DNA of 64,000 nucleotides. Source: Collinsella tanakaei (GTDB taxonomy: Bacteria; Actinomycetota; Coriobacteriia; Coriobacteriales; Coriobacteriaceae). The notes under the pieces are model-generated. The model ran no database searches and was not told where the DNA came from. It saw only the letters and a list, made by a program, of their open reading frames with translations. The number at the start of each line of letters is the position of its first letter. Position 1 is the first letter of the stretch. The translations under genes and the position numbers were made by a program. This document shows positions 24,550 to 33,480 of the stretch, in pieces. The DNA lies in contig NZ_JADYTL010000003.1 of NCBI RefSeq assembly GCF_021531055.1, forward strand, positions 186,001 to 250,000, in the 5' to 3' direction.

Positions 24550-25248
24550 CTAGCCCTCAATCGTGTACCCCACTCCCCAGATGTTCTTGATGAAACGCGG
24601 GTTGCTCGCGTCGTCGCCGATCTTCTCGCGCAGGTGGCGGATGTGGACCATGACGGTGTTGGACGAGCTCGCCATGAACTCCTCGCCCCACACCGCGCGG
24701 AACAGATCCTCGACCGACACGACCTTGCCGCGGTGCTCGACCAGGTACAGCAGGATCGAATATTCGAGCGGCGTGCAGCGCACGGGTCGCTCATCGACCG
24801 TCACGACGCGGGAATCCTTGTTGATCGTGAGCCCGTCGACCGTGAGCTCCACGTCGTCCGCCTCGCCCGAGCGGCTCCCGTAACTGGTGTAGCGACGCAA
24901 CTGCGCCTTGCAGCGCGCCACGAGCTCCAGCGGACGGAACGGCTTGACCACGTAGTCGTCGGCGCCCATGGACAGGCCCTCGATCTTGTCGGCCTGCGAC
25001 CCGCGCGCCGTGAGCATGATGACCGGATAGGTGTGCTCGGCGCGGATGGTGCGCAACAACTCGAATCCATCGATGTCGGGGAGCATGATATCGAGGACCG
25101 CGAGGTCGAAATCCTGTTCGAGGATCGCCTTGGCGGCGTCGGCGCCGTTATAGGCGAGCGTCACCCGGTATCCTTCGTTTTGCAAATAGATGCCCACCAA
25201 ATCGGTGATGGCTTTCTCGTCGTCGACGATGAGGATATGCGTATCCAT
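24550..25248 (-). CDS. VanR-like OmpR-family response regulator
   Basis: A 232-residue regulator. The receiver starts MDTHILIVDDEKAITDLVGIYL, with the phospho-accepting aspartate in LAVLDIMLPDIDGFELL. The DNA-binding winged helix contains CTPLEYSILLYLVEHRGKVVSVEDLFRAVW (seen in parts) and NTVMVHIRHLREKIGDD. The sequence style is that of VanR/PhoP-type regulators. The ATG 25248 is preceded by GGAGGGAG. It is the first gene of the unit with the broken sensor kinase and is divergent from a D,D-carboxypeptidase, which suggests a cell-envelope signal. Confidence 0.92.
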   Translation of the reverse strand: MDTHILIVDDEKAITDLVGIYLQNEGYRVTLAYNGADAAKAILEQDFDLAVLDIMLPDIDGFELLRTIRAEHTYPVIMLTARGSQADKIEGLSMGADDYVVKPFRPLELVARCKAQLRRYTSYGSRSGEADDVELTVDGLTINKDSRVVTVDERPVRCTPLEYSILLYLVEHRGKVVSVEDLFRAVWGEEFMASSSNTVMVHIRHLREKIGDDASNPRFIKNIWGVGYTIEG

Positions 25249-25486
25249 CCGGTCTCCCTCCGACACCCCTCCATTATGCCCAACGCGCCGCGCGACCATC
25301 GTTTTGCCACGCGAGATTAAGTCGCGCTTAAGGGGTGCGTCGTCGCCCGCATCGACCCGGCGTGCGCGATGCGCGGATTATCGTTTGAACCGAACGCGAA
25401 CCTGCGGCATATACCCGCCCGTACCGGTATACTTTCCTAAACGACATCACGAGAACCGACACCCGTCGCAACGAAAGCGAACCGCC

Positions 25487-26857
25487 ATGAAACCCTTCCG
25501 CGCCTGCGTCCTTGCCTCCCGCCGTGCGGCGGCCGTCACCGCAAGCCTCATGTTCGGCATCTGCCTCGCCACCGCCCCTGCGCCCGCCTTGGCCGACCAG
25601 CCCGATACGGACATCATCTGCGGCATCGCCGAGTCCGAGCGCCAAGATCCCGCCGAGGACCGCCCGGACATCGACGCGCGCAACGCCATCGTCGTCGGCA
25701 AGGACGGCACCGTCTACTACGAGCGCGACGCCGACGCGCAGATCGAGATCGGCTCCATCACCAAGGTCATGACCGCCATCGTGGCGCTCGAGAACTCCGA
25801 GCTCGACGATACCGTCGTGGTCGACCGTGCGGCCGCGACGGTGGGACAGTCGTCTGCCAACCTGCGCGAAGGCGACGTCCTGACCATGGAGGAGGCGCTC
25901 CGCGGCCTGCTCATCCCCTCGGGCAACGACGCCGCCATGGCCATCGCCACCACCGTCGGCGCGAAGCTCGACCCCGAAAGCGACGACCCGCTGGCCACGT
26001 TCGTGCAGGCCATGAACGACAAGGCGGACGAGATCGGCATGGACGAGGCCGTGTTCTCCAATCCCCACGGCCTTGACTTCGATGAATGGGAGGGCGAGCT
26101 GCACGCGTCGGCGCGCGACGTGGCCAAGATGTTCGCCTACGCCATGCAAAACGAGGACTTCCGCGCGCTCACCTCGAGCACCGACACCAGCATCACCGTC
26201 ACGGGCGAGGACGGCGAGGAGCGCACCATCGATATGACGGAGTACAACATCCTGCTGGGCAAGGACGGCAACATCGGCGGCAAGACCGGCTGGACCGACG
26301 ATGCGGGTCACTGCTTCGTCGGCGCGTTCCTGCGCGACGAAGGCGGCGAGATCTACACGGTCGTGCTGGGCTGCGAGGACGACGAGGCGCGCTTCGACCA
26401 GACCGAGACGCTGGCGAACTGGTACTACGGACACGTCGTGTCCTATCCGGTCGCCAACACCGATAGGACGGCGCTCAATGGTCAGCCGCTCGTGGCGCGC
26501 GCCCCGCATGCCGACTGGACGGACAAGACGGTCGATGTGACCCTCGCCGATCCCGAGCAGACGGTCTCCGTGTTCAGCATGGGCGGCGACGTCGAGCAGG
26601 AGGTTGCCTTCGACACCATCACGGGCAACGTCGAAGCCGGTCAGAAGGTGGGAACCCTCACGCTCTCCCAGCAGGGCAAGGATATCGCCACCGTCGATCT
26701 GGTGAGTGCCGAGGATGTGAGCGCCCCCGATCCGATCAGCTGGGTGCTTGTGCAGCTCGATCGCATCGTGCGCACGGTAACCGGCCAGCCGACCTGCGCT
26801 GAAGGCACGGTCGTGAGCGAGCCCCTCACGATGTCGGAGCTCGACGAAGCGGCATAG
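25487..26857 (+). CDS. Serine-type D-Ala-D-Ala carboxypeptidase (peptidase S11)
   Basis: A 456-residue exported penicillin-binding protein. The signal peptide covers about residues 1-36 (basic start, VTASLMFGICLATAPAPALA, cleavage after ALA). The three catalytic motifs are present: SITK (nucleophile serine and lysine) in IGSITKVMTAIV, SGN in LIPSGNDAAMA, and KTG in IGGKTGWTDDAGHC. It trims the terminal D-alanine from peptidoglycan stem peptides. The C-terminal PBP5-like beta region (VTLADPEQTVSVF...) follows, with no obvious membrane anchor. It is divergent from the VanR-like regulator over a 238-base gap, a likely shared promoter region. Confidence 0.93.
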   Translation: MKPFRACVLASRRAAAVTASLMFGICLATAPAPALADQPDTDIICGIAESERQDPAEDRPDIDARNAIVVGKDGTVYYERDADAQIEIGSITKVMTAIVALENSELDDTVVVDRAAATVGQSSANLREGDVLTMEEALRGLLIPSGNDAAMAIATTVGAKLDPESDDPLATFVQAMNDKADEIGMDEAVFSNPHGLDFDEWEGELHASARDVAKMFAYAMQNEDFRALTSSTDTSITVTGEDGEERTIDMTEYNILLGKDGNIGGKTGWTDDAGHCFVGAFLRDEGGEIYTVVLGCEDDEARFDQTETLANWYYGHVVSYPVANTDRTALNGQPLVARAPHADWTDKTVDVTLADPEQTVSVFSMGGDVEQEVAFDTITGNVEAGQKVGTLTLSQQGKDIATVDLVSAEDVSAPDPISWVLVQLDRIVRTVTGQPTCAEGTVVSEPLTMSELDEAA

Positions 26858-26873
26858 CGAAACATACCTGCCG

Positions 26874-26906
26874 GCGACAAGATGGTGCCAGGTACAATCT
26901 TGTCGC
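26874..26906. repeat. REP-like palindrome GCGACAAGAT...ATCTTGTCGC, copy 1
   Basis: Arms GCGACAAGAT and ATCTTGTCGC around GGTGCCAGGTACA, 16 bases after the carboxypeptidase stop. Further copies at 28456-28486 and 53715-53745. A second CTTGTCGCGG follows at about 26913. Confidence 0.85.
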
Positions 26907-26991
26907 TATAACCTTGTCGCGGATGTGAGAGGTGTGGAATCAGGTCGGACGTATGTTCACGCCGGTCCGATTCCGAGCCGACCCGATTGGA

Positions 26992-27366
26992 CTATCGTTG
27001 CTCCGCGCGACGTTGGGCCGTGCGGCGCTTACCCTGCACGCGGCCGATGACCAGCAGCACGAACGAGATCGCGAACAGCGCGTAACTCGCGATGTGGAAC
27101 ACCTGCTGCATCTGCCCGATTCCCAGGGCCTCGCCGAAATACGACAGCACGTAGCAGACGATGCCCACGGCCAACGCGGCGAGCATCGCCTTGATGGCGG
27201 GCAGGGAGAAAAGGATGTCGTTGTCGACCGAGCGCTCGCGTACCGGCTGGTCGCGAAGCTCCTTGACGCGACGGACCTGGGCGGTGTTGCCCTCACGCCG
27301 CGACGAGGTCTTCGTCTCACCCTGAACCTGCTGCGGCGTGCGCTGCTTCTTCTTTTTCTTGGCCAT
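26992..27366 (-). CDS. Two-span membrane protein, paralogue of the next gene
   Basis: A 124-residue protein: a very basic N-terminus (MAKKKKKQRTPQQ), the motif RSVDNDILFSLPAIKAM, then two membrane helices (AALAVGIVCYVLSYFGEAL and IASYALFAISFVLLVIG) and a basic tail. The same layout, including the VDxDILxxLPxxKAM motif, is found in the upstream neighbour at 27432-27788, so the pair arose by tandem duplication. No function is recognised. The ATG has GGGAGCG upstream. Confidence 0.75.
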   Translation of the reverse strand: MAKKKKKQRTPQQVQGETKTSSRREGNTAQVRRVKELRDQPVRERSVDNDILFSLPAIKAMLAALAVGIVCYVLSYFGEALGIGQMQQVFHIASYALFAISFVLLVIGRVQGKRRTAQRRAEQR

Positions 27367-27431
27367 GTTCGCTCCCGCGTATCACCGTCGCGACGCCCGC
27401 AGACGACGCGCCATCTCGATGTCCGGCGTCC

Positions 27432-27788
27432 TTACTGCTGCTCTTCCTGCTCGCGGCGCTCGCGCGTCAGCTTCTTGGCGATGCCGTATGAATGGAAGTA
27501 CATGAGGCCGCCCATGATGAGCAGGCTGAAGCACACCATGGTGCCACCGCGGAAGAGCACATCGATATCGAAGTACGCGCCCACGCGGGACAGCACGTAG
27601 GCGATGATCGCCGCGACGATCACGACGAACATGGCCTTGGTACCGGGCAGGTTGTGCAGGATATCGCGGTCGACGGCACGCCGGTTGGTCGTGGCGGTGC
27701 TCTTTACCTCGGCCTTCGCGGCGCTATCGGCATCCGCCTGCGAAACCTGCTCGATCGATGCGTCCGTCTGTTTGTCGGCCTTTGCCAT
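27432..27788 (-). CDS. Two-span membrane protein, tandem paralogue
   Basis: A 118-residue protein with a polar N-terminus, the motif [18 protein letters not shown] and two helices ([20 protein letters not shown] and [19 protein letters not shown]), ending in a basic, glutamine-rich tail. It resembles the downstream gene at 26992-27366 through the motif and both helices, but the ends differ. An AGGGGCGG ribosome site is present. Function unknown; probably co-transcribed with its paralogue (65-base gap). Confidence 0.75.
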   Translation of the reverse strand: MAKADKQTDASIEQVSQADADSAAKAEVKSTATTNRRAVDRDILHNLPGTKAMFVVIVAAIIAYVLSRVGAYFDIDVLFRGGTMVCFSLLIMGGLMYFHSYGIAKKLTRERREQEEQQ

Positions 27789-27951
27789 GTGTTCCGCCCC
27801 TCGCCATCGTGTTGCGTCACCGAGACGCGCACGCCTCGGTCATAGCTGTGTATCGTACCTGTTCGTCGCCATCGACGCTACCGCAAGCCGGTGCGCCCGG
27901 CGTGCACGGAACGTGCTCACGCAACATTTTCATGAACACCTCCATCGTCGG

Positions 27952-28446
27952 CGTACGCTGCTTTCGACCTATAGCACGCACCCGGAGTACCTCAAGGACC
28001 TCGAGCAGGGCGCCGGCCTCATCAACCCGTGGGACCTGGGTCCCGAGCTCACACGGCCCGCACGCGGTCTCAAGCTGTGGTTCACGCTGCAAGCGATGGG
28101 TGCGAACGGGCTCGGCTCGGCGGTGGAGCACGGCTTCACGCTCGCGCGCTGGGCGGAGGACGAGGCCCGCAAGAACCCGGATATCCAGATCGTCTCGCCG
28201 GCTCAGATGGCCATGGTGAACTTCCGCTACGCGCCCGCGGGCCTCGACGACGCGGCATGCGACGCGTTGAACACCGAGATCTCGCGCCGCATCGTGGAAA
28301 GCGGCTACGCGGGCGTGTTCACCACCGTGCTCAACGGGCGGACGTGCCTGCGCATCTGCGCCATCCACCCCGAGGCCAAAGAGGAGGACATGCGCGGCAC
28401 GATTCGAAAGCTGAACGCCTGCTGCACGGAAGTGCTCGCGGAGTAG
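27952..28446 (+). pseudogene. C-terminal remnant of a group II PLP-dependent decarboxylase
   Basis: About 165 residues match the C-terminal third of aromatic-L-amino-acid/tyrosine-type decarboxylases: [56 protein letters not shown] and [18 protein letters not shown]. The pyridoxal-lysine domain that should precede it is absent; the bases upstream encode the oppositely oriented membrane protein at 27432-27788. There is no plausible start codon or ribosome site in this frame. I therefore call it a deletion remnant. The left boundary is approximate. A REP-like palindrome follows directly. Confidence 0.75.
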
Positions 28447-28455
28447 CATCCCTGC

Positions 28456-28486
28456 CGACAAGATGGTGCCAGGTACAACCTTGTCG
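28456..28486. repeat. REP-like palindrome CGACAAG...CTTGTCG, copy 2
   Basis: CGACAAGATGGTGCCAGG, then TACAACCTTGTCG; differs by one base in the right arm from the copy at 26874. It lies ten bases after the decarboxylase remnant. Confidence 0.85.
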
Positions 28487-28560
28487 CTTTTGCATCCGGC
28501 GGCGCAGGATAACGCGTGGCCCGCTTTCAGTCCCGGTGCGATTTTTCGTCCCAGCTGGAG

Positions 28561-29586
28561 TTAACCGAACAGGCGGAGCGAGTTCTCGCGCGCGGCGGCA
28601 AGGATCTCGTCGACCTTCTCGCCCGTGCGCTGGGCGCGGTCCTCGGACAGCAGCTTGGCCGTCTGGCAGATCATCGCCGGCTCGCACTCGATACCGCGGA
28701 TGGGCTCGGGCGCCATGTAGGGACAGTCGGTCTCGAAGACGATGCGGTCGAGTGGGCACGCCGCAAACGCCTCGCGCACCTCGTCGTTGCGCTTGAACGT
28801 CGCCGCCCCACCGAACGCGATGTAACAGCCGAGCTCGACGAAACGCTCGGCCGTCGCCCGATCCTCGCCAAAGCAGTGGAGCACGCACCCCGCCGACGGC
28901 ACGCCGACCTCGCACAACACCCGATAGGCGTCCTCATGCGACGTCCGCGCGGCATCGTCGTTCTCGTGGCGCAAGTGCAACTCGACCGGCATGTTGCGTT
29001 CGCAGGCAAGGGCGAGCTGACGGGACATCGCCGCGATCTGCACGTCGTGGGGCGCCGCCTCGATGTCGTCGTCGGCATCGAAATGGTAATCCAGACCGAT
29101 CTCGCCCACGCCCAGGCACAGCGGGTCGTCGAGTGCCGCTGCGACAAGGCCATGCACCTCGTCGGTGTAATCGGGCGCACCGTACGGATGCACGCCGGCA
29201 AGGTAACCCACATGGTCGAACAGCTGCGGCGTCGCACGGGCGGTGTCGACGGCACCATCGCGGAGACCCTGCTCGTACAAGGCGCGCGCCTCGGCGATCC
29301 ACTCACACAGCAGCTCATGATAGGCCGCGGCCGTCGGTGCGTAACGGACATCGGACAGCGGATCCCATATGGTCACCATGCGCTCCACCCCCGCCGCCGC
29401 GGCACGGGCGAGCGCGCCCGCCGGGTTCGCGCGCCAAAAGCTCATCAGGTGTGCATGCGTATCGACCACCGGCGCGCCGAGCGCGGGCAGCTCGAAGCGC
29501 TTCGTTTTCTTGGTGTACGTCAGCGACAGGAGGGCGGCGGTGTCCGCCGGCCCCCGGTTTTCGGAATGCTCCTTCACGTCGCCCAT
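28561..29586 (-). CDS. tatD: TatD-family metal-dependent deoxyribonuclease
   Basis: A 341-residue hydrolase of the TatD/YcfH group. Metal ligands are visible in VVDTHAHLMSFW, in GVGEIGLDYHFD (catalytic glutamate), in VELHLRHENDD, in CVLHCFGED and in IVFETDCPYMAPEPIRG. Members act as 3'-5' exonucleases in DNA repair and RNA turnover. The N-terminal extension of about 40 residues (TAALLSLTYTKKTKRFELPAL) is longer than in E. coli TatD. The ATG 29586 overlaps the rsmA stop (TGATG), so translation is coupled. metG-rsmA-tatD neighbourhoods are common in Gram-positive bacteria. Confidence 0.92.
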   Translation of the reverse strand: MGDVKEHSENRGPADTAALLSLTYTKKTKRFELPALGAPVVDTHAHLMSFWRANPAGALARAAAAGVERMVTIWDPLSDVRYAPTAAAYHELLCEWIAEARALYEQGLRDGAVDTARATPQLFDHVGYLAGVHPYGAPDYTDEVHGLVAAALDDPLCLGVGEIGLDYHFDADDDIEAAPHDVQIAAMSRQLALACERNMPVELHLRHENDDAARTSHEDAYRVLCEVGVPSAGCVLHCFGEDRATAERFVELGCYIAFGGAATFKRNDEVREAFAACPLDRIVFETDCPYMAPEPIRGIECEPAMICQTAKLLSEDRAQRTGEKVDEILAAARENSLRLFG

Positions 29587-30455
29587 CACGCCTCGCCCTC
29601 CCGGGAATCGGCGAGCGCGCAGGCCAGACGCACGAAGGTTGTCGTATCGAGCGTTTCGGCACGCGCCGTCGGTGCGATGTCGCACGCGGCAAACGCCGCG
29701 TCAAGCGCGGCCTTGTCAAAGCCCGAGGACGACATCGAGTTGCGGATCGTCTTACGGCGCTGCGTGAACGCGGCGTCTACCACCTGGGCGACGAACGCGC
29801 GCGAAACCGCCAGCTCCTCGCCTGCCACACGCTCCAGCCGAACGACCGCCGAGTCAACATGCGGCGCCGGGCTAAAGCAGCGCGGCGGCACCTCGAAGCG
29901 ACCGGTTACTTGCGCAAGCAGCGACAACTTGACCGTATAGGCGCCGTAGGCCTTGGTACCCGGGTGCGCCGCGATGCGGTCCGCGACCTCCTTCTGCACC
30001 ATGACGACCGCCCGCTCAAGCTCGGGCATCGTCTGGAAGAACTGCAAGATGATCGTGGCGGCCACGTTGTAGGGCAGGTTGGCGACCATGACGGTCGGCG
30101 CACCGCCCGACACCTCGGCGATCCGCTCGGGCTCGACCCGCAACGCATCATCCATGATGTAGGAGAACGAATCGTGATGCAGCGCGTGCGTCCGCAGCAC
30201 GGGCTCAAGCTCGGCATCCGCCTCGATCGAGGTCACGTGCGCCGCCTCCTGCAGCAGCGCGAGCGTGAGCGTTCCGATGCCGGGGCCCACCTCCAGCACG
30301 CGCTCATCGCCGGAAAGCGACGCGAGCTCCATGATCTTCTCGATCACATGGTTGTCGATCAGGAAGTTCTGACCCAGGCGATGCTTGGTCGCCAGCCCGT
30401 AGGTCTCCAGCAGCGCGCGCGTCGCGCCGGGGCTTGCCAACGGCGATGTCGTCAT
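29586..30455 (-). CDS. rsmA: 16S rRNA dimethyladenosine transferase RsmA (KsgA)
   Basis: A 289-residue SAM-dependent methyltransferase that dimethylates two adjacent adenines near the 3' end of 16S rRNA. The diagnostic start LGQNFLIDNHVIEKI, the SAM loop VLEVGPGIGTLTLALL and the catalytic NLPYNVA are present. The ATG 30455 follows AGAGGAGCG. It lies between metG and tatD on the same strand. Confidence 0.95.
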   Translation of the reverse strand: MTTSPLASPGATRALLETYGLATKHRLGQNFLIDNHVIEKIMELASLSGDERVLEVGPGIGTLTLALLQEAAHVTSIEADAELEPVLRTHALHHDSFSYIMDDALRVEPERIAEVSGGAPTVMVANLPYNVAATIILQFFQTMPELERAVVMVQKEVADRIAAHPGTKAYGAYTVKLSLLAQVTGRFEVPPRCFSPAPHVDSAVVRLERVAGEELAVSRAFVAQVVDAAFTQRRKTIRNSMSSSGFDKAALDAAFAACDIAPTARAETLDTTTFVRLACALADSREGEA

Positions 30456-30553
30456 GTCGCTCCTCTCGCGGCAACCGCGTGCCGAATACGCCGCATACCG
30501 CAGGCGACGGAGCCTCCAGCATGCGGCGGTCGATTCCTTCGCGCCGTGCGTGA

Positions 30554-32158
30554 CTAGTCCATCAGGCGCGGGAACAGGGCGTCGCCCTTCTCCACCGGGG
30601 CGCCGCCGGCAAGGCCGCCCCAGGTACAGGCGGCGGCAAGGTCATCGGTCGCGGCCTCGTCGGCGCACGAGATGCGGCGCAGCGCCTCGGCGCTCGTGGC
30701 GGGCATGAACGGCGCGAGCAGGTGAGCGCAGATGCGGATGGCCTCGAGCAGGTTGTAGATCACGAACGCGAGCTCGTCGGCGCGCGCCGGATCCTTGGCG
30801 AGCGCCCAGGGCTCGGAGTCCTCGATGTAGTGGTTGGCGGCATGGATGAGCTCCATGACCTCGGCGGCCGCCTCGCCGTAGGCGAAGGCGCCCATCTTGT
30901 CGGCGTAGCGCACGACCAGACCGTCGGCCACCTCGGCCAGCGGATTCGCGAACGCATCGGTCGCGGCGGGCTTGGCCGGCGCGCAGCCGTCGAAGTACTT
31001 GGCGCTCATGTTGAGCGAACGCGAGATCAGGTTGCCCCAGCTATTGGCCAGATCGGCGTTGTAGACCTGCTTCATGCGGCCGAAGGAGATGGCGCCGTCG
31101 GAGCCGGGCACCACGTCGGTCATGAAGTAGTAGCGGTAACCCTCGACACCCATGAGGTCGATGACCTCGCGCGGGGCGATGGCGTTGCCGCGCGACTTGG
31201 ACATCTTCTCGGCCTTGCCGGTCTCCTCGTTGCGCACGGTGAGGAAGCCGTGGGCGAACACGTGCTCCGGCAGAGCCTCACCGATCGCCATGAGCATCGC
31301 CGGCCAGATGACGCAGTGGAAGCGGATGATGTCCTTGCCCACGATGTGCGTCTGCGCAGGCCAGCGATACGCGAGCTCGGCGCGCGCCTCGTCGGAGTCC
31401 ACACCGTACCCCACGGCGGTCATGTAGTTGAGCAGCGCGTCGAACCACACGTAGGTCACATGCCCGTCGCCGAAGGGCAGCGGGATGCCCCAGTCGATGT
31501 TGTTACGCGACACAGACAGATCCTGCAGGCCGCCGGCGACGAAGGTGCGCACCTCGTTCATGCGGAAGTCGGGCTGCACGAAGTCCGGGTGCTCGTCATA
31601 CAGTTTGAGCAGGCGATCCTGGAACTCGGAGAGCTTGAAGAACCAACTCTCCTCCTTGATACGCTGCAGCGGACGGCCGCAATCCGGGCAGAGGTGCTCG
31701 CCCTTGGTGCCGCGCTCCTCGTCGGCCTTCTCGACCTGGGTCTCGGTGAAGTAGGTCTCGTCGGGCACGCAGTACCAGCCGTCGTAGTTGCCCTTGTAGA
31801 TGTAGCCGGCTTCCTTCATGCGCTCCCACAGGTACTGGACCGCATGCTCCTGGCGCTTCTCCGTGGTGCGGATGAAGTCGTCGTTGGAGATCTCGAGCTC
31901 CTCCCACAGCGCGTGGAACAGCGGCGCCTGGGAGTCGCACCACTCCTGCGGGGTCATGCCGTGGGCTTCGGCGGCCTCGGCGACCTTCTGGCCGTGCTCG
32001 TCCATGCCGGTCAGGAACATGACGTCATAGCCCATCGAGCGGCGGAAACGCGCCTGGACGTCAGCCATGATCGTCGAGTACGCCGTGCCCAGATGCGGTG
32101 CGGCGTTCACGTAGTAGATCGGCGTGGTGATGTAATAGGACGGCTTGGTGTGCTCCAT
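30554..32158 (-). CDS. metG: Methionyl-tRNA synthetase
   Basis: A 534-residue class I synthetase. The HIGH-type motif is PHLGTAYSTIMADV, the zinc knuckle has CPDCGRPL, and KMSKS is intact (KMSKSRGNAI). It ends after the anticodon-binding helices and lacks the C-terminal tRNA-binding domain found in longer forms. The ATG 32158 is preceded at 12 bases by GAGGAGAGG; an upstream in-frame stretch is rejected. First gene of the metG-rsmA-tatD unit. Confidence 0.96.
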   Translation of the reverse strand: MEHTKPSYYITTPIYYVNAAPHLGTAYSTIMADVQARFRRSMGYDVMFLTGMDEHGQKVAEAAEAHGMTPQEWCDSQAPLFHALWEELEISNDDFIRTTEKRQEHAVQYLWERMKEAGYIYKGNYDGWYCVPDETYFTETQVEKADEERGTKGEHLCPDCGRPLQRIKEESWFFKLSEFQDRLLKLYDEHPDFVQPDFRMNEVRTFVAGGLQDLSVSRNNIDWGIPLPFGDGHVTYVWFDALLNYMTAVGYGVDSDEARAELAYRWPAQTHIVGKDIIRFHCVIWPAMLMAIGEALPEHVFAHGFLTVRNEETGKAEKMSKSRGNAIAPREVIDLMGVEGYRYYFMTDVVPGSDGAISFGRMKQVYNADLANSWGNLISRSLNMSAKYFDGCAPAKPAATDAFANPLAEVADGLVVRYADKMGAFAYGEAAAEVMELIHAANHYIEDSEPWALAKDPARADELAFVIYNLLEAIRICAHLLAPFMPATSAEALRRISCADEAATDDLAAACTWGGLAGGAPVEKGDALFPRLMD

Positions 32159-32305
32159 GGTGGCGCTGCCTCTCCTCGTCGGTAGTGGATACGCAAAATA
32201 GTCAATCAAGTTGCCATTCTAGCGCAATCGCAGCTTAGGGGCGTCCATTGCCGTGCGCGCCACGCTTTCTAGACGGCTGTTTTCGGTTCACCCGCGCTGC
32301 GAGTT

Positions 32306-32504
32306 ACAAAAACGGGCACTTTCTAGTTACATGAGCGGGGTACGCAGGGCTATACATTTTCAAGACGGCCATATCGGACTTTTTTTATGCCCGTTTTGAA
32401 CGCTATGCGCACAATATACGAACTTGCCGGGCTTTCCGACATGTCGCTGGATCGAATCCGAGGGTATTGCGGCACGATTTCAACTAGAAAAGGCGCGATT
32501 TTGT
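32306..32504. repeat. Inverted-repeat-bounded noncoding element (ACAAAAACGGGC ends)
   Basis: A 199-base element with 23-base ends matching at 19 positions: ACAAAAACGGGCACTTTC at the left and TAGAAAAGGCGCGATTTTGT at the right. It is AT-richer than the flanking genes and has no open frame of note. It lies in the 431-base gap between rsmI and metG; the rest of the gap shows nothing further. Confidence 0.7.
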
Positions 32505-32589
32505 CACCACGGCGGAAAACGAACGATCCGGCGCGCGAAACACGCCGACGCGGATGAATAAAACAGCCACATCGAGCGCCAAGAATGAA

Positions 32590-33459
32590 TCAAGCGTCTT
32601 GAAGCTCGAGCACGAGGTCGTACACCTCGCGCTTGCGACGCGAATAGCGCTGCGACAGATGCTTGGCGATCGCCGAAGCGGGCTCGCCGGCGGCAAGCGC
32701 CTCGCGGATGTCGCCGCGCAGCGCCTCGTCGGGATCCGTCTCGCACGCATCGACGGGTATCGAGGTCCTAGATGCAAGCTCATCGGCCGTAGGGGGCGCA
32801 ACCACCACGACCATCTCGCCGCGCAGCTCCCCGCGCGCACGGACCGTCTCGAGCAGCTCGGGCGCGCGATCGCGCAGCACCTCCTCGTGCAGCTTGGTGA
32901 GTTCGCGGCACAACGCGACGCAGCGCGCCGGGAACACCTCGGCGATGGCGACGAGCGTCGCCTCGATACGATGCGGGGATTCGTAGAACAGCAGGGCGCC
33001 GGGAATGGCGGCGAGCTCACGAAGCCGTCGCACCCGCTCCCCGTGCCTGCGCGGCAAAAAGCCCTCGAAGAAGAAATGCTCGCACGGGATCCCGCTCGCG
33101 ACGAGCGCCGTCACGCAGGCAGACGGACCGGGTACGACCTCGACGTCGACACCCGCCTCGCGCGCCGCGTCGACGAGCACCTGGCCGGGATCGGACACGC
33201 TCGGCATGCCGGCATCGGACGCGAACGCGATCGTCTCCCCCGCAAGCATACGCTCCACGAGCTGCGGCGCCCGCGTGGCGATCACGTTCTCGTCGCAGCG
33301 CACGAGCGGACGCGAGATATCCAAGTGGGCGAGCAACTTGGAGGTCACACGCGTGTCCTCGCAACACACGGCATCGGCCGTGCGAAACGCCTCGGCGGCG
33401 CGCGGGGTCAAATCCCCCAGATTGCCGATCGGGGTCCCCACCACGTACAGGCGTCCCAT
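32590..33459 (-). CDS. rsmI: 16S rRNA 2'-O-ribose C1402 methyltransferase RsmI
   Basis: A 289-residue tetrapyrrole-methylase-fold enzyme. It begins MGRLYVVGTPIGNLGDLTPRA, has the conserved CEDTRVTSKLL and AFASDAGMPSVSDPG, and FFFEGFLPRR. It methylates the ribose of C1402 in 16S rRNA. The ATG 33459 has GGGGGAGAT upstream and fits the family start better than an ATG six codons earlier. It lies 21 bases downstream of the GH5-like gene on the same strand. Confidence 0.95.
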   Translation of the reverse strand: MGRLYVVGTPIGNLGDLTPRAAEAFRTADAVCCEDTRVTSKLLAHLDISRPLVRCDENVIATRAPQLVERMLAGETIAFASDAGMPSVSDPGQVLVDAAREAGVDVEVVPGPSACVTALVASGIPCEHFFFEGFLPRRHGERVRRLRELAAIPGALLFYESPHRIEATLVAIAEVFPARCVALCRELTKLHEEVLRDRAPELLETVRARGELRGEMVVVVAPPTADELASRTSIPVDACETDPDEALRGDIREALAAGEPASAIAKHLSQRYSRRKREVYDLVLELQDA

Positions 33460-33480
33460 GCGCTTTATCTCCCCCATGGA

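Noticed and set aside
27604-27950. Intact N-terminal part for the decarboxylase frame
   Set aside because: These bases encode the oppositely oriented membrane protein; the + strand translation has no similarity to decarboxylases.
32210-32305. T-box or SAM riboswitch upstream of metG or rsmI
   Set aside because: No T-box core or SAM riboswitch signature could be seen in the leader.
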